NCBI GenBank assembly: GCA_030834905.1
Contig: JAUQWZ010000054.1
Location: forward strand, 62,001 to 126,000
DNA length: 64,000 nt
Origin: Aggregatilineales bacterium
GTDB lineage: Bacteria; Chloroflexota; Anaerolineae; Aggregatilineales; Phototrophicaceae
Reading direction: 5' to 3'
The translations under genes were made by a program, and so were the position numbers. Positions 51,694 through 59,703 of this stretch are shown here, piece after piece. Under the pieces are notes generated by a model, which saw only the letters and a list, made by a program, of their open reading frames with translations, made no database searches and was not told where the DNA came from. Every line of letters begins with the position of its first letter. Within the stretch, counting starts at the first letter, position 1.

Positions 51694-52082
51694 CTGCGCT
51701 GTTCGATAAACCAGAACATGAAGAAGTACACCCCGCCGAATATGGCGGTCATAATCGCCGGGGCAACAACCTTGCCCTTCTTCTTCGCGCGTACCAGCCC
51801 CGCCGTCAATAACGGGAAGGTAAACATGATGATGTTGATGATCAGCATCCCGAATTCCTTCTTTTCAAGGATCGGGGGGCGCGCGGAAATGCTCAGCTTG
51901 GCGACCACCGCGCACAACATGACCGCGCCGATGAGCAGCGTCGGCACCAGGTTTTTGTCGGGCATGACCAGCATAGTAATGAGTGCGAAGATGAAAATGA
52001 TGTACAGCAGAATCGTCCATCCCAACTGACCGGACTGGGGTCCGATCAGAAACAGGATATCTTGCAGGTTCAAGCCTTCCAT
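51690..52082 (-). CDS. Small four-helix membrane protein
   Basis: I do not recognise the family. The 130 residues hold about four hydrophobic segments, near 19-40, 43-65, 76-97 and 107-125, the last ending in YFFMFWFIEQRS. A basic loop RAKKKGK lies before the last helix. The gene converges on comEC and their stop codons overlap by 4 bases. No ribosome site stands out. Confidence 0.6.
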   Translation of the reverse strand: MEGLNLQDILFLIGPQSGQLGWTILLYIIFIFALITMLVMPDKNLVPTLLIGAVMLCAVVAKLSISARPPILEKKEFGMLIINIIMFTFPLLTAGLVRAKKKGKVVAPAIMTAIFGGVYFFMFWFIEQRS

Positions 52083-52184
52083 AGAATGTAAGCTCCGTGT
52101 ATGCGCGCCAAAAACCTTACCTGCTTTTATAGTAGCATATCCTTTGCCTGTGGTAGCATTATGGAAGGTCTAGTTGGATAAGCT

Positions 52185-53204
52185 ATGCTTCGCACACGCT
52201 TTCAACCTGTAACCCGGCGCTTTGACCAATGGTGGACTCGGCAGAGTTCATCCACCCGCGCCCTGCCCGGTTATCTGTCGCACGCCTTCGCCAATTACTG
52301 GAGCTATGGATCGCGCCAGGCGGCAGCGCTGTCGTATTACGCGATCTTTTCGGTGTTTCCACTGTCGCTGCTGACCACCATCCTGATCAGCCAGATCGTC
52401 GGTCCCGTCTTCGCCGAGCAGCAGCTTACCCTGGCGCTCCAGCCGTTCCTGCCGCCTGCCAGCAGCGATACCCTGCTGCTGTTCCAGACCAACGTTCAGC
52501 AGGCGATTGAACAGGGCGGCTCGCTCACGGTGATCGCCATCCTGTTTCTGATATGGTCGGGACTGGGGCTGTTCTCCAACATCACCGCCGCGCTCGATTT
52601 CATCTTTCATGTGCCATCCAGCCGAAGCCTGTGGAGCCAGCGGCTGGTCGCCGCCATGATGGCGGTCGCGCTCATCGTGCTGCTGGTCACGTCGTTTGTC
52701 ACCTCAGCGGTGATGGGGCTAATCTCGGCGCTGCTGTTCAACCCGCCCAACATCTGGATCAGCATTGGCACCTTCTTCCTGCCGCTGGGTCTGGATATGA
52801 TGATCTTCGCGCTGTTGTTTCGCTACGTTCCGGCGCGGCGCGTCTATTGGGACGCGGTCTGGCCCGCTGCGATTGTAGGCGCGGTGGGCTGGGAAATCGC
52901 CAAAACGGGGTTTAGCTGGTTTCTGAACAACGTCGCCAATTACCAGTTTGTGTATGGGGCAATCGCCACCGGCATCATCCTGCTGTTCTGGGCGTATCTG
53001 ATCGCCTCGATCTTCCTGCTGAGCGCTGAAATCTGCGCTCAGCTCAACGAGTGGCTGCTCGACCAGCACTGGCAGCACGAAGCGCAGCGTTTCCTGGAAG
53101 GCAAGGCAACGCCCCGCCTGTCGTCACAGGCGGCGGATGGTGATCCATCAGTTGATCTGGTGACGGCAGAATCGTCTATACCTGCTGAGACGCCGAAAAA
53201 GTGA
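52185..53204 (+). CDS. YihY/BrkB family inner-membrane protein
   Basis: The protein has about six membrane helices and the family start YGSRQAAALSYYAIFSVFPL, followed by VGPVFAEQQLTLALQPFLPP. It has RYVPARRVYWDAVWPAAIVG and the conserved FSWFLNNVANYQFVYGAIAT near the C-terminus. The role of YihY/BrkB proteins is not firmly known; some have been called ribonuclease BN in error. The C-terminal 40 residues are soluble and not conserved. Confidence 0.88.
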   Translation: MLRTRFQPVTRRFDQWWTRQSSSTRALPGYLSHAFANYWSYGSRQAAALSYYAIFSVFPLSLLTTILISQIVGPVFAEQQLTLALQPFLPPASSDTLLLFQTNVQQAIEQGGSLTVIAILFLIWSGLGLFSNITAALDFIFHVPSSRSLWSQRLVAAMMAVALIVLLVTSFVTSAVMGLISALLFNPPNIWISIGTFFLPLGLDMMIFALLFRYVPARRVYWDAVWPAAIVGAVGWEIAKTGFSWFLNNVANYQFVYGAIATGIILLFWAYLIASIFLLSAEICAQLNEWLLDQHWQHEAQRFLEGKATPRLSSQAADGDPSVDLVTAESSIPAETPKK

Positions 53205-53208
53205 ACGC

Positions 53209-53460
53209 TTAGGAAACCTGAATCTGAACGCCCGGCGAACGCCAGCCGCCAAGCCGCACCAGGATGATCCCAAGCTGGATCAGCAGACCACCCACCCGCG
53301 CCGCCAGCCGCAGCCAGACCAGCGAAGAACCCCGCGCCGCGCTCCGAAGCCGCGCGCGTTCTGCCTGCCGCAGCATGTCCACGCGGCGCGTGGCAGCCAG
53401 CATGTAGGGATGATCGCAGCAGCCGAAAGTAGTCACACTCTTCATCGTTTGCCTGGACAT
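53209..53460 (-). CDS. Small protein with one C-terminal membrane helix
   Basis: The function is unknown. The start at 53460 is chosen because GGGAGG lies 4 bases upstream; a longer frame to 53565 has no ribosome site. The 83 residues begin MSRQTMKSVTTFGCCDHPYM. A basic segment follows (RRVDMLRQAERARLRSAARG), then a hydrophobic stretch (LAARVGGLLIQLGIILVRLG). It resembles small membrane-tethered proteins with conserved His-Pro-Tyr. It is convergent with the YihY gene; 221 bases separate it from nusB. Confidence 0.6.
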   Translation of the reverse strand: MSRQTMKSVTTFGCCDHPYMLAATRRVDMLRQAERARLRSAARGSSLVWLRLAARVGGLLIQLGIILVRLGGWRSPGVQIQVS

Positions 53461-53681
53461 GCAGCCTCCCGCCGACTCGGTCGCGCTGAACCGGTGTGCC
53501 TGTTCTGAGTACTGTTGGTTAACACGACCCGCTTCATGTATCTCTATATGTCCCAACTGTGCCAAAAAGTGAAACGGGCGTTCTAATCACCAATCCACCC
53601 TGCCCGCTGCCCACCTGCCAATAGGCAAACGAAATGATGTGGAGTAAACTTGTCCGGTAGAACGAGGAATGGAGTGAACTG

Positions 53682-54179
53682 TTGACCTACGTTCCGGAAC
53701 TTGAACCGGATGACCGCATTGAGGCTATCCCTGTGACCGATGAGCGCAGCCTTGCGCGCCGCATCGCGCTTCAGGTGCTTTATGAGGTAGACAGCGCCCA
53801 CCACGACGTGAACGAAGTCCTGACGATGCACCTGCAAGCCAGCCAGCCAAGCAAAAAGGTAGCCCGCTACGCCCAGTTTCTGGTCACCGGCGTTCTGAAA
53901 CACGCGGCAGCCCAGGATGACGTCATTCGCCAGTTCGCGCCGGAATGGCCCCTGGATCAGATTGCGATTATCGACCGCAATATTCTCCGCATGGCGATCT
54001 TCGAGTTCGCCATTGAAAGACGCACGCCGGTTGGCGTCGCCATTGATGAAGCCGTGAACCTGGCAAAAATCTTTGGCTCAGATGGCTCTCCGAGCTTCGT
54101 GAACGGTGTTCTGGGCACGCTGGCAGATGATGAGACCATCATTCAACAGCTTCACAAGCCAGACGAGGAAGTGCTATGA
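53682..54179 (+). CDS. nusB: Transcription antitermination factor NusB
   Basis: NusB with S10/NusE supports rRNA antitermination. The TTG start has GGAG 7 bases upstream. The all-helical core has RRIALQVLYEVDSAHHDVNE, the conserved IDRNILRMAIFEFAI, and DEAVNLAKIFGSDGSPSFVN. At 165 aa it is normal. Its stop overlaps the tatC start, making a nusB-tatC-arginase coupled run. Confidence 0.93.
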   Translation: MTYVPELEPDDRIEAIPVTDERSLARRIALQVLYEVDSAHHDVNEVLTMHLQASQPSKKVARYAQFLVTGVLKHAAAQDDVIRQFAPEWPLDQIAIIDRNILRMAIFEFAIERRTPVGVAIDEAVNLAKIFGSDGSPSFVNGVLGTLADDETIIQQLHKPDEEVL

Positions 54180-54982
54180 CTCCGCGCATCAAGCTGCCCC
54201 GCAGAATCTTTCGCCGCCAACCGCCAAGCCTGATGCCGGGAGAAACCCAGGAAGAACACGAGCTTCGGATGTCGCTGCTGGAGCATCTGGATGAGCTGCG
54301 AAGCCGCCTGTTCAAGATCGCGCTCGCCCTGGTGTTTGGCACCATCGCCGGGACGTTTTTCGCGTCGCCGGTGCTGGAATTCCTGAAAAGTCCGTATGGC
54401 GACCAGCCGTTCACGGCGTTGGGACCCACCGATTCGATTGTCTCGTACTTTCGCGTTTCGCTGATGCTCGGCGCGATCATCGCCATTCCGGTGATCACCT
54501 ACCAGATCATGCGCTTCATCCTGCCGGGATTGACGCCGAAGGAATCGCGCATGGTGCTGCTGTCGCTGCCCGCGATCACGCTGCTGTTTCTTCTTGGCGT
54601 CGTGTTCACCTGGTTTCTGCTGATCCCCCCGGCGATTAACTTCTTTTCCGGCTTTCAGCCAGAATTGTTTGAGAACTTCTGGACGGCAGACCGTTACCTG
54701 GGCTTCGTCACAGCGCTGATCTTCTGGATGGGCGTTGCCTTTGAGACGCCGCTGATCGCTTTCGTGGTGTCCCTGCTCGGCATGATCACCGCCCGTTCAC
54801 TCGTCAGAAACTGGCGAATCGCCATCGTTGGGGCGTCGGTCGCCGCCGCCCTCATCACGCCGACTGTTGACCCGGTCAACATGATGCTGGTGATGGGTCC
54901 CCTGCTGGCGCTGTATGTGCTCAGCATTCTGATGGCTTCTATTGGATCTCGTATCAACCGCGCAGGAACGCCCGAAGAATGA
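54176..54982 (+). CDS. tatC: Twin-arginine translocase subunit TatC
   Basis: TatC recognises twin-arginine signal peptides. After a basic N-terminal tail of about 30 residues comes the family start SLLEHLDELRSRLFKIALAL, six membrane helices, and VVSLLGMITARSLVRNWRIA. The conserved Glu of the LDELR motif is present. A tatA/B gene is not in the window. It overlaps nusB upstream and the arginase gene downstream by ATGA. Confidence 0.95.
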   Translation: MTPRIKLPRRIFRRQPPSLMPGETQEEHELRMSLLEHLDELRSRLFKIALALVFGTIAGTFFASPVLEFLKSPYGDQPFTALGPTDSIVSYFRVSLMLGAIIAIPVITYQIMRFILPGLTPKESRMVLLSLPAITLLFLLGVVFTWFLLIPPAINFFSGFQPELFENFWTADRYLGFVTALIFWMGVAFETPLIAFVVSLLGMITARSLVRNWRIAIVGASVAAALITPTVDPVNMMLVMGPLLALYVLSILMASIGSRINRAGTPEE

Positions 54983-55881
54983 CAACAAAAACCTCAATAC
55001 GTATTTACGGCGTGCCAATGGATTTGGGACAGAAGCGGCGCGGGGTCGATATGGGTCCCAGCGCTATCCGCTATGCCGGATTACAGCGCCGCCTGGAAAG
55101 CCTCGGTTACTCCGTCATCGATGGCGGCAACATCAACGCGCCAGTGGTCGAACAGATCGATGAAAGCAACCGCGCTCCGGGCAATGGCTTGGCGCACAAT
55201 GTACCGAGTATTACCGGCGTCTGCGGCTTGGTCTACGAACACATGAAAGCGGCAATGGGCGCGAACGAAACCGTCATCTTTCTTGGCGGCGATCACAGCA
55301 TCGCTATCGGCACTGTCGCGGCGGCAGTTGAACAGCATCAGCGCGTCGGCGTCCTGTGGATTGACGCTCATGGCGACTTCAACACGCCCGCTACCACGCC
55401 TTCCGGCAATGTCCACGGAATGGTCGTCACCTCACTAATGGGGTTGGGTCCCATCAGCATTGGTAAGCAGCAGTTGGACCCGCGCCAGGTGGCGATGATC
55501 GGCATACGCGATCTGGACGCGCAGGAAAAAATCGCCCTCAGCAGCAGCGGCATCAAGGTGCTGACCATGCGCGATATTGACGAAAACGGTATGGCAAATG
55601 CGGTGCGGATGGCTTTTGACGCTCTGGGCGATGTGGACGCGCTCCACGTCAGCCTCGATATGGACTCGCTCGATCCGCAGTTCGCCAGCGGCGTTGGCAC
55701 GCCTGTACCCGGCGGGCTTACCTACCGGGAAGCGCATCTGCTGATGGAAATTCTCTCCGATGATGGGCGGGTGCGATCACTGGATATCGTCGAAGTCAAC
55801 CCCATCCTCGATATCGGCAACCGAACCGCCGAGGTCGCCGTCGAACTCGTCGCCAGCCTGTTCGGGCAGCGCATCCTCTAG
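54979..55881 (+). CDS. rocF: Arginase (ureohydrolase family)
   Basis: It hydrolyses arginine to ornithine and urea using two Mn ions. The metal-binding motifs are FLGGDHSIAIGT, LWIDAHGDFNTP and VSLDMDSLDPQF, with SGVGTPVPGGLTYREAHLLM and DIVEVNPILD following. The arginase branch is favoured over agmatinase by NTPATTPSGNVHGM. Its ATG overlaps the tatC stop. The last 105 bases (55777-55881) overlap the 3' end of the oppositely oriented rlmN. Confidence 0.92.
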   Translation: MTTKTSIRIYGVPMDLGQKRRGVDMGPSAIRYAGLQRRLESLGYSVIDGGNINAPVVEQIDESNRAPGNGLAHNVPSITGVCGLVYEHMKAAMGANETVIFLGGDHSIAIGTVAAAVEQHQRVGVLWIDAHGDFNTPATTPSGNVHGMVVTSLMGLGPISIGKQQLDPRQVAMIGIRDLDAQEKIALSSSGIKVLTMRDIDENGMANAVRMAFDALGDVDALHVSLDMDSLDPQFASGVGTPVPGGLTYREAHLLMEILSDDGRVRSLDIVEVNPILDIGNRTAEVAVELVASLFGQRIL

Positions 55882-56964
55882 CCCAAGCTCAACGTCGGCA
55901 GCCGCTGCCGCGCCCATCTTTGCCTGTTCGCGGCGGCGGCGCAGCACCTTCGACTTCAACTGCCCGCATCCAGCGTCAATGTCGATGCCACGGCGCACGC
56001 GAACAGTCGCCGGAATGCCATGTTCCGCCAGAACGGCGATAAAGGTTTCGACCCTGCCCGCCGCCGAAGGTCCGCCGTGATAGCCGGTGGTGGGGTTCAG
56101 CGGAATAACGTTGACGTGACACTTTAACCCGTGCAGCAGCCGACCGAGCGCCAGCGCCTGCTCTGGCGTATCGTTTTCTCCCTGAATCAGCGTCCATTCG
56201 AAGCTAACCCGCCGACCGGTCATATCGACGTAGTAGTGGCAGGCATTCACCAATTCCTTCAGCGACCAGCGCCGGTTGACCGGCAGCAGCGTGTCGCGCT
56301 CGGAGTCGGTCGCCGCGTGCAGGCTGACCGCCAGCTTGACCTGCAAGCCCTCGTCAGCAAAGCGGCGAATCATCGGCACCAGCCCCACGGTGCTGACCGT
56401 GATATGGCGCGCGCCGATGCCGAGGTCGGACATCAGACGGCGCACCGCCTCAATCGAGGCGTCATAGTTGTGAAACGGCTCGCCCATTCCCATAAAGACG
56501 ACGTTGCTCAAACGCTCTCCCCGCGCTTCGAGATCGCGGGCAAAATACAGCGCCTGCTCGAAAATCTCGTCGCTGGTCAGATGGCGGCTGAAGCCCATCT
56601 GCCCGGTCGCGCAGAAGACGCAGCCCATCGCGCAGCCCGCCTGTGAGGATATACAGGCGGTACGCCGTTCGTCGTCATACTCCATCAGCACCGATTCGAT
56701 CAACTGCCCGTCAGGCAGGCGATACAACCGCTTGATCGTCCCGTCGATGCTCGTCTCTTCCGCTTCCAGTTCCAGGCTGCCAAGAGCCGCTTCTTTCTTC
56801 AGACGCTCGCGCAGCGGCAAAGGAAGATTGCGCATATCGTCAAAGTTTCGCACGCGGCTGTCATACAGCCACGACCACACCTGTCTGGCGCGAAAGCGCG
56901 GCTCGTCCCAACTCTCGAGCAGCGCTTCCAGTTCGTTCATGGTCAAGCCATACAAATCAATCAT
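55777..56964 (-). CDS. rlmN: 23S rRNA (adenine-2503-C2)-methyltransferase RlmN
   Basis: This radical-SAM enzyme modifies A2503 of 23S rRNA and some tRNAs. The cluster cysteines C111, C115 and C118 are in CAMGCVFCATG. The MGMGEPFHNYD and HVNVIPLNPTTGYHGG motifs are typical, and the C-terminal Cys is in DIDAGCGQLK. The core is followed by an acidic tail of about 50 residues ending DFDDIQ, of which the last 34 are encoded opposite the arginase 3' end. The ATG overlaps the stop of the preceding gene. Confidence 0.94.
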   Translation of the reverse strand: MIDLYGLTMNELEALLESWDEPRFRARQVWSWLYDSRVRNFDDMRNLPLPLRERLKKEAALGSLELEAEETSIDGTIKRLYRLPDGQLIESVLMEYDDERRTACISSQAGCAMGCVFCATGQMGFSRHLTSDEIFEQALYFARDLEARGERLSNVVFMGMGEPFHNYDASIEAVRRLMSDLGIGARHITVSTVGLVPMIRRFADEGLQVKLAVSLHAATDSERDTLLPVNRRWSLKELVNACHYYVDMTGRRVSFEWTLIQGENDTPEQALALGRLLHGLKCHVNVIPLNPTTGYHGGPSAAGRVETFIAVLAEHGIPATVRVRRGIDIDAGCGQLKSKVLRRRREQAKMGAAAAADVELGLEDALPEQAGDEFDGDLGGSVADIEDGVDFDDIQ

Positions 56965-58562
56965 CGTCTACCCATTCGACTAGAGATAACCACTAAGACA
57001 CCTATCAACAGCAGCGCCACTACTACCAAACCTGCCTGAGCGCCCGGCGTCTCCAGCAGTGTATTGGTACTGTCCGCCGCTGGCGTGGGCGTGAGTATCG
57101 GCGGGCGCGGCGTCACCGTGGGCGGCTCTGGCGTGGGCGTGGGCGGCGTGGTGATTGTCGGATACGGCGTCGGCGACAGCACGCCGGTCACCGAAGGCGT
57201 CACCGATGGGGTGAGCGTCGGCGTTGGCGTCTCCGTTCGCGTTGGTAGTGGTGTCTGCGTTCGCGTGGCGGTGGGAGTCGCAGGCTGATACGGCGTTATT
57301 CCGTAGACCGACCGGGCGCGCTCGCTGAAGATCCAGCCCTGCCATGACGGGATCAGCGATTCTACCGGTTCGACTGTGAATTCGGCGTAGCTGTCGGCGA
57401 ACGTTTCGCCTGAGCCGAGGCTGCGCGCCAGCCTGTAGACGCCCTCTAAGCCGCCCAACTCGACCATGTATAACACCATGCCATAGCTCTGCGCCATCCA
57501 TATCTGAGCGCGTTCGGCATCGTCAGGCGGAGCAGCGTCCATTGCCGCCAGCGTAAACAGACGGTTGGTACGTGCCGCGTTGAGCGCAGTTGGCAGCAGG
57601 TCAGATTTCAGCGCGGGCGCGTACAGTTGTTCCAAGCCGGCGGCAAACCAGCGCGGCACGTCAGCGCCCTGCCACAGCGGCTGGTAGAACGCCCGCATCA
57701 TGACGGCAGCCGCCTGCCCTTCAACATCAGCGTCGGGAAGGCGCTGCATGACCGTGTAGCCACTGTCCCGGTACACACGCTCGGCAAACTCAGGGCGACA
57801 TTCCACCGCCATCCCCGAAACCAATGCGACGGCGACCGTTTCATCACGCCCGTTCTCTGTCTGCCGGACGAGGCATCCGGGCGAAACCGACTCGTCGTAA
57901 ATCATCAGCTTCACGTCGGGCGCAGCGCCGGATGTTTCCGCCAGCAGCGCATAAATCGAACCCAGCCCTCGCACCAACCCGGTCGGCACTTCTCGCGCCG
58001 CCGTGACCGTCAGCCCACCATCCGCCTCAGTGCTGGTAATCCAGACCACGCGCGGGTCGGTGAAGATAAGTGAACTTTCAAGCACGGCGGTTTCGCCGTC
58101 CAGCGCCTGAATCTTCCATCCGTAATCGATCTGGGTGAACAGCGGTGGGAAAGCGTCGTCGGGCACATCCCAGATGTATTCAAAATGGGTATGCCCTGCC
58201 CCGCTGACCGTCAGCTCGTCCATTTGAAGCGCCAGTTCCAGCGGCTCGGCATCCGCCATGTTCAGCGTCAGGCGAAGGGTATCGGTGTCCAGATCGCTTA
58301 ACGGGCGAGACAGGCTAAACTGAAAGCGTATCGCTTCGGGGAACATGACCTCGGCAGCACCGTCCATGGCGAAGCCTTCCAGCGTTGGCGCAGGAGTCGG
58401 CGGCGTGGTCGGAATGGGCGTCGGTGTCCGGCTTGGCGTTTCGGTCTTGGTCACCATGGGCGTAGTGGACTCGGCGGCTGTGATGGTGGGAGTCGGAGAC
58501 TGCTGTGCCAGGGCAAGGCGGGTAGTTAGCAGGATGATCAGGAGCAGCAGGATCGTTCGCAT
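56961..58562 (-). CDS. Secreted membrane-anchored protein, pseudo peptidase-MA-like
   Basis: The protein has a signal peptide (MRTILLLLIILLTTRLALAQ), a Thr/Pro linker, a beta-rich domain to about 270 and a helical part. PRWFAAGLEQLYAP resembles the PxWLxEGLAxY segment of peptidase-MA-like metalloproteases, but the preceding HExxH is absent (AAAVMMRAFYQPL), so it is probably inactive. A second Thr/Pro-rich region of about 90 residues leads to a C-terminal helix and a basic RMGRR tail, placing the bulk outside the membrane. The stop overlaps the rlmN start. Confidence 0.7.
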   Translation of the reverse strand: MRTILLLLIILLTTRLALAQQSPTPTITAAESTTPMVTKTETPSRTPTPIPTTPPTPAPTLEGFAMDGAAEVMFPEAIRFQFSLSRPLSDLDTDTLRLTLNMADAEPLELALQMDELTVSGAGHTHFEYIWDVPDDAFPPLFTQIDYGWKIQALDGETAVLESSLIFTDPRVVWITSTEADGGLTVTAAREVPTGLVRGLGSIYALLAETSGAAPDVKLMIYDESVSPGCLVRQTENGRDETVAVALVSGMAVECRPEFAERVYRDSGYTVMQRLPDADVEGQAAAVMMRAFYQPLWQGADVPRWFAAGLEQLYAPALKSDLLPTALNAARTNRLFTLAAMDAAPPDDAERAQIWMAQSYGMVLYMVELGGLEGVYRLARSLGSGETFADSYAEFTVEPVESLIPSWQGWIFSERARSVYGITPYQPATPTATRTQTPLPTRTETPTPTLTPSVTPSVTGVLSPTPYPTITTPPTPTPEPPTVTPRPPILTPTPAADSTNTLLETPGAQAGLVVVALLLIGVLVVISSRMGRR

Positions 58563-58565
58563 CGG

Positions 58566-59600
58566 TTAGCCACCTACCGCAGCGCCAAACAGGATTGGCA
58601 CCGCCAGCAAGACGAAGTTATAGACGAAATGCCCAATAATGGACGCGGTAGTGCTGTGCCGCTGGCGTACCCATCCCAGCACCAGCGCGACGACGAAGAT
58701 GGTGAGCGCGGCGGGTGTCAGCGTGTACTGAGTATGCAGCACCGTGAAGAAGATGCTGGTCAGCCACAGCCCAAAAACCGGCTGAAGCGCCCCACGAAAC
58801 AGGATTTCCTCACCAACCGACGAGAATAACGCCAGCAGCAGCGCCAGCGGCAGCGTGTTAAATGCCCTGGCAATCTGTTCTGAGGCGGCGGTCTGATCCT
58901 CAAACAATTCAGGCGATACCGTCGCCGCCCAGACCACGCTGACGATCAGGACGAAGCCGTACATCGCCAGCCCGGCGCTGATTCCGGCGCGGATATCCCC
59001 GGCAGTAGGCGCGCGCAGCCCAAGCCGCGCCAGCGCCTGCTGTGGAGTTCGGCGCAGAAATAAGCCGATACCGAGAAACGCCAGCGCCAGCCACAGCACC
59101 TGATTGAACACGGTATCGCCCAGCGAGATTCCGGTTGTCTCGATGCTTTCAGCCAAGCCGGAAAGACCGCCGCTGATGACAAGCTGACCGAGCGTGAAGG
59201 TGGTGATCGCCAGCGACAGCACGACGGCGGTGGTATGGACAATTGAGTCAGGATTGTAGCTCACCTGGTCGCCGACGAGGTGTTTGAATCGCTGTCGCGC
59301 TTCCGGCGCGCTGATCATGGCAAACGCGACCAGCGATAACATCATCGAGACGAAGAAGTAAATCAAAGCGCCGACCGGGCTGATTTCTGGAACGGCGGCG
59401 TCCGTTTCCCCGGCAATTGGCATCAGTGCAAGCTGTAAGGTCGTCAGGGCATTGAGCGCCAGCATCGCGAGCACGCCGTACAACAGATAGCGCACCAGCG
59501 AAGCCCGTCCGCCCGTGACCTGCTCATAATTCGCCATGTAGATAGTCACACCGAAGTAACCCAATGCCGTGATGATGAAGATGAGGTTGTATAAGTCCAT
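58566..59600 (-). CDS. CPBP family intramembrane metalloprotease (Abi/CAAX)
   Basis: The protein has about eight membrane helices with the CPBP motifs EEILFRGALQPVFG (the EExxxR motif), HTQYTLTPAALTIF (FxxxH-like region) and IIGHFVYNFV (HxxxN). Such proteins cleave prenylated or other membrane peptides, often in bacteriocin immunity or export. Start 59600 is preferred because a TATAAT-like -10 element lies at 59635-59640. GTG 59645 is the alternative. Confidence 0.85.
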   Translation of the reverse strand: MDLYNLIFIITALGYFGVTIYMANYEQVTGGRASLVRYLLYGVLAMLALNALTTLQLALMPIAGETDAAVPEISPVGALIYFFVSMMLSLVAFAMISAPEARQRFKHLVGDQVSYNPDSIVHTTAVVLSLAITTFTLGQLVISGGLSGLAESIETTGISLGDTVFNQVLWLALAFLGIGLFLRRTPQQALARLGLRAPTAGDIRAGISAGLAMYGFVLIVSVVWAATVSPELFEDQTAASEQIARAFNTLPLALLLALFSSVGEEILFRGALQPVFGLWLTSIFFTVLHTQYTLTPAALTIFVVALVLGWVRQRHSTTASIIGHFVYNFVLLAVPILFGAAVGG

Positions 59601-59674
59601 GTAGTGTGCTGGTGCCGTTGTAAATAAGTCGACATCATTATACACGTTCGGGCGTCAAATTCGTCTGTCTCGGC

Positions 59675-59703
59675 TTGACCGCCCCTGGACAGTATGCTAG
59701 AAT
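59675..59703 (+). promoter_or_regulatory. Promoter of the tRNA-Ser pair
   Basis: TTGACC (59675-59680) and TAGAAT (59698-59703) are 17 bases apart, with initiation near 59710, 17 bases before the first tRNA. The recombinase stop codon on the other strand overlaps this promoter. Confidence 0.65.

Noticed and set aside
56980..57300. Repeated ACNCC-like sequence that might look like a CRISPR or satellite array
   Set aside because: It encodes Thr/Pro-rich linkers of the secreted protein; the repeats are irregular and in frame.
59635..59661. TTGACG and TATAAT near the CPBP gene start as a full promoter
   Set aside because: The two hexamers are only 10 bases apart; only the -10-like element is kept.
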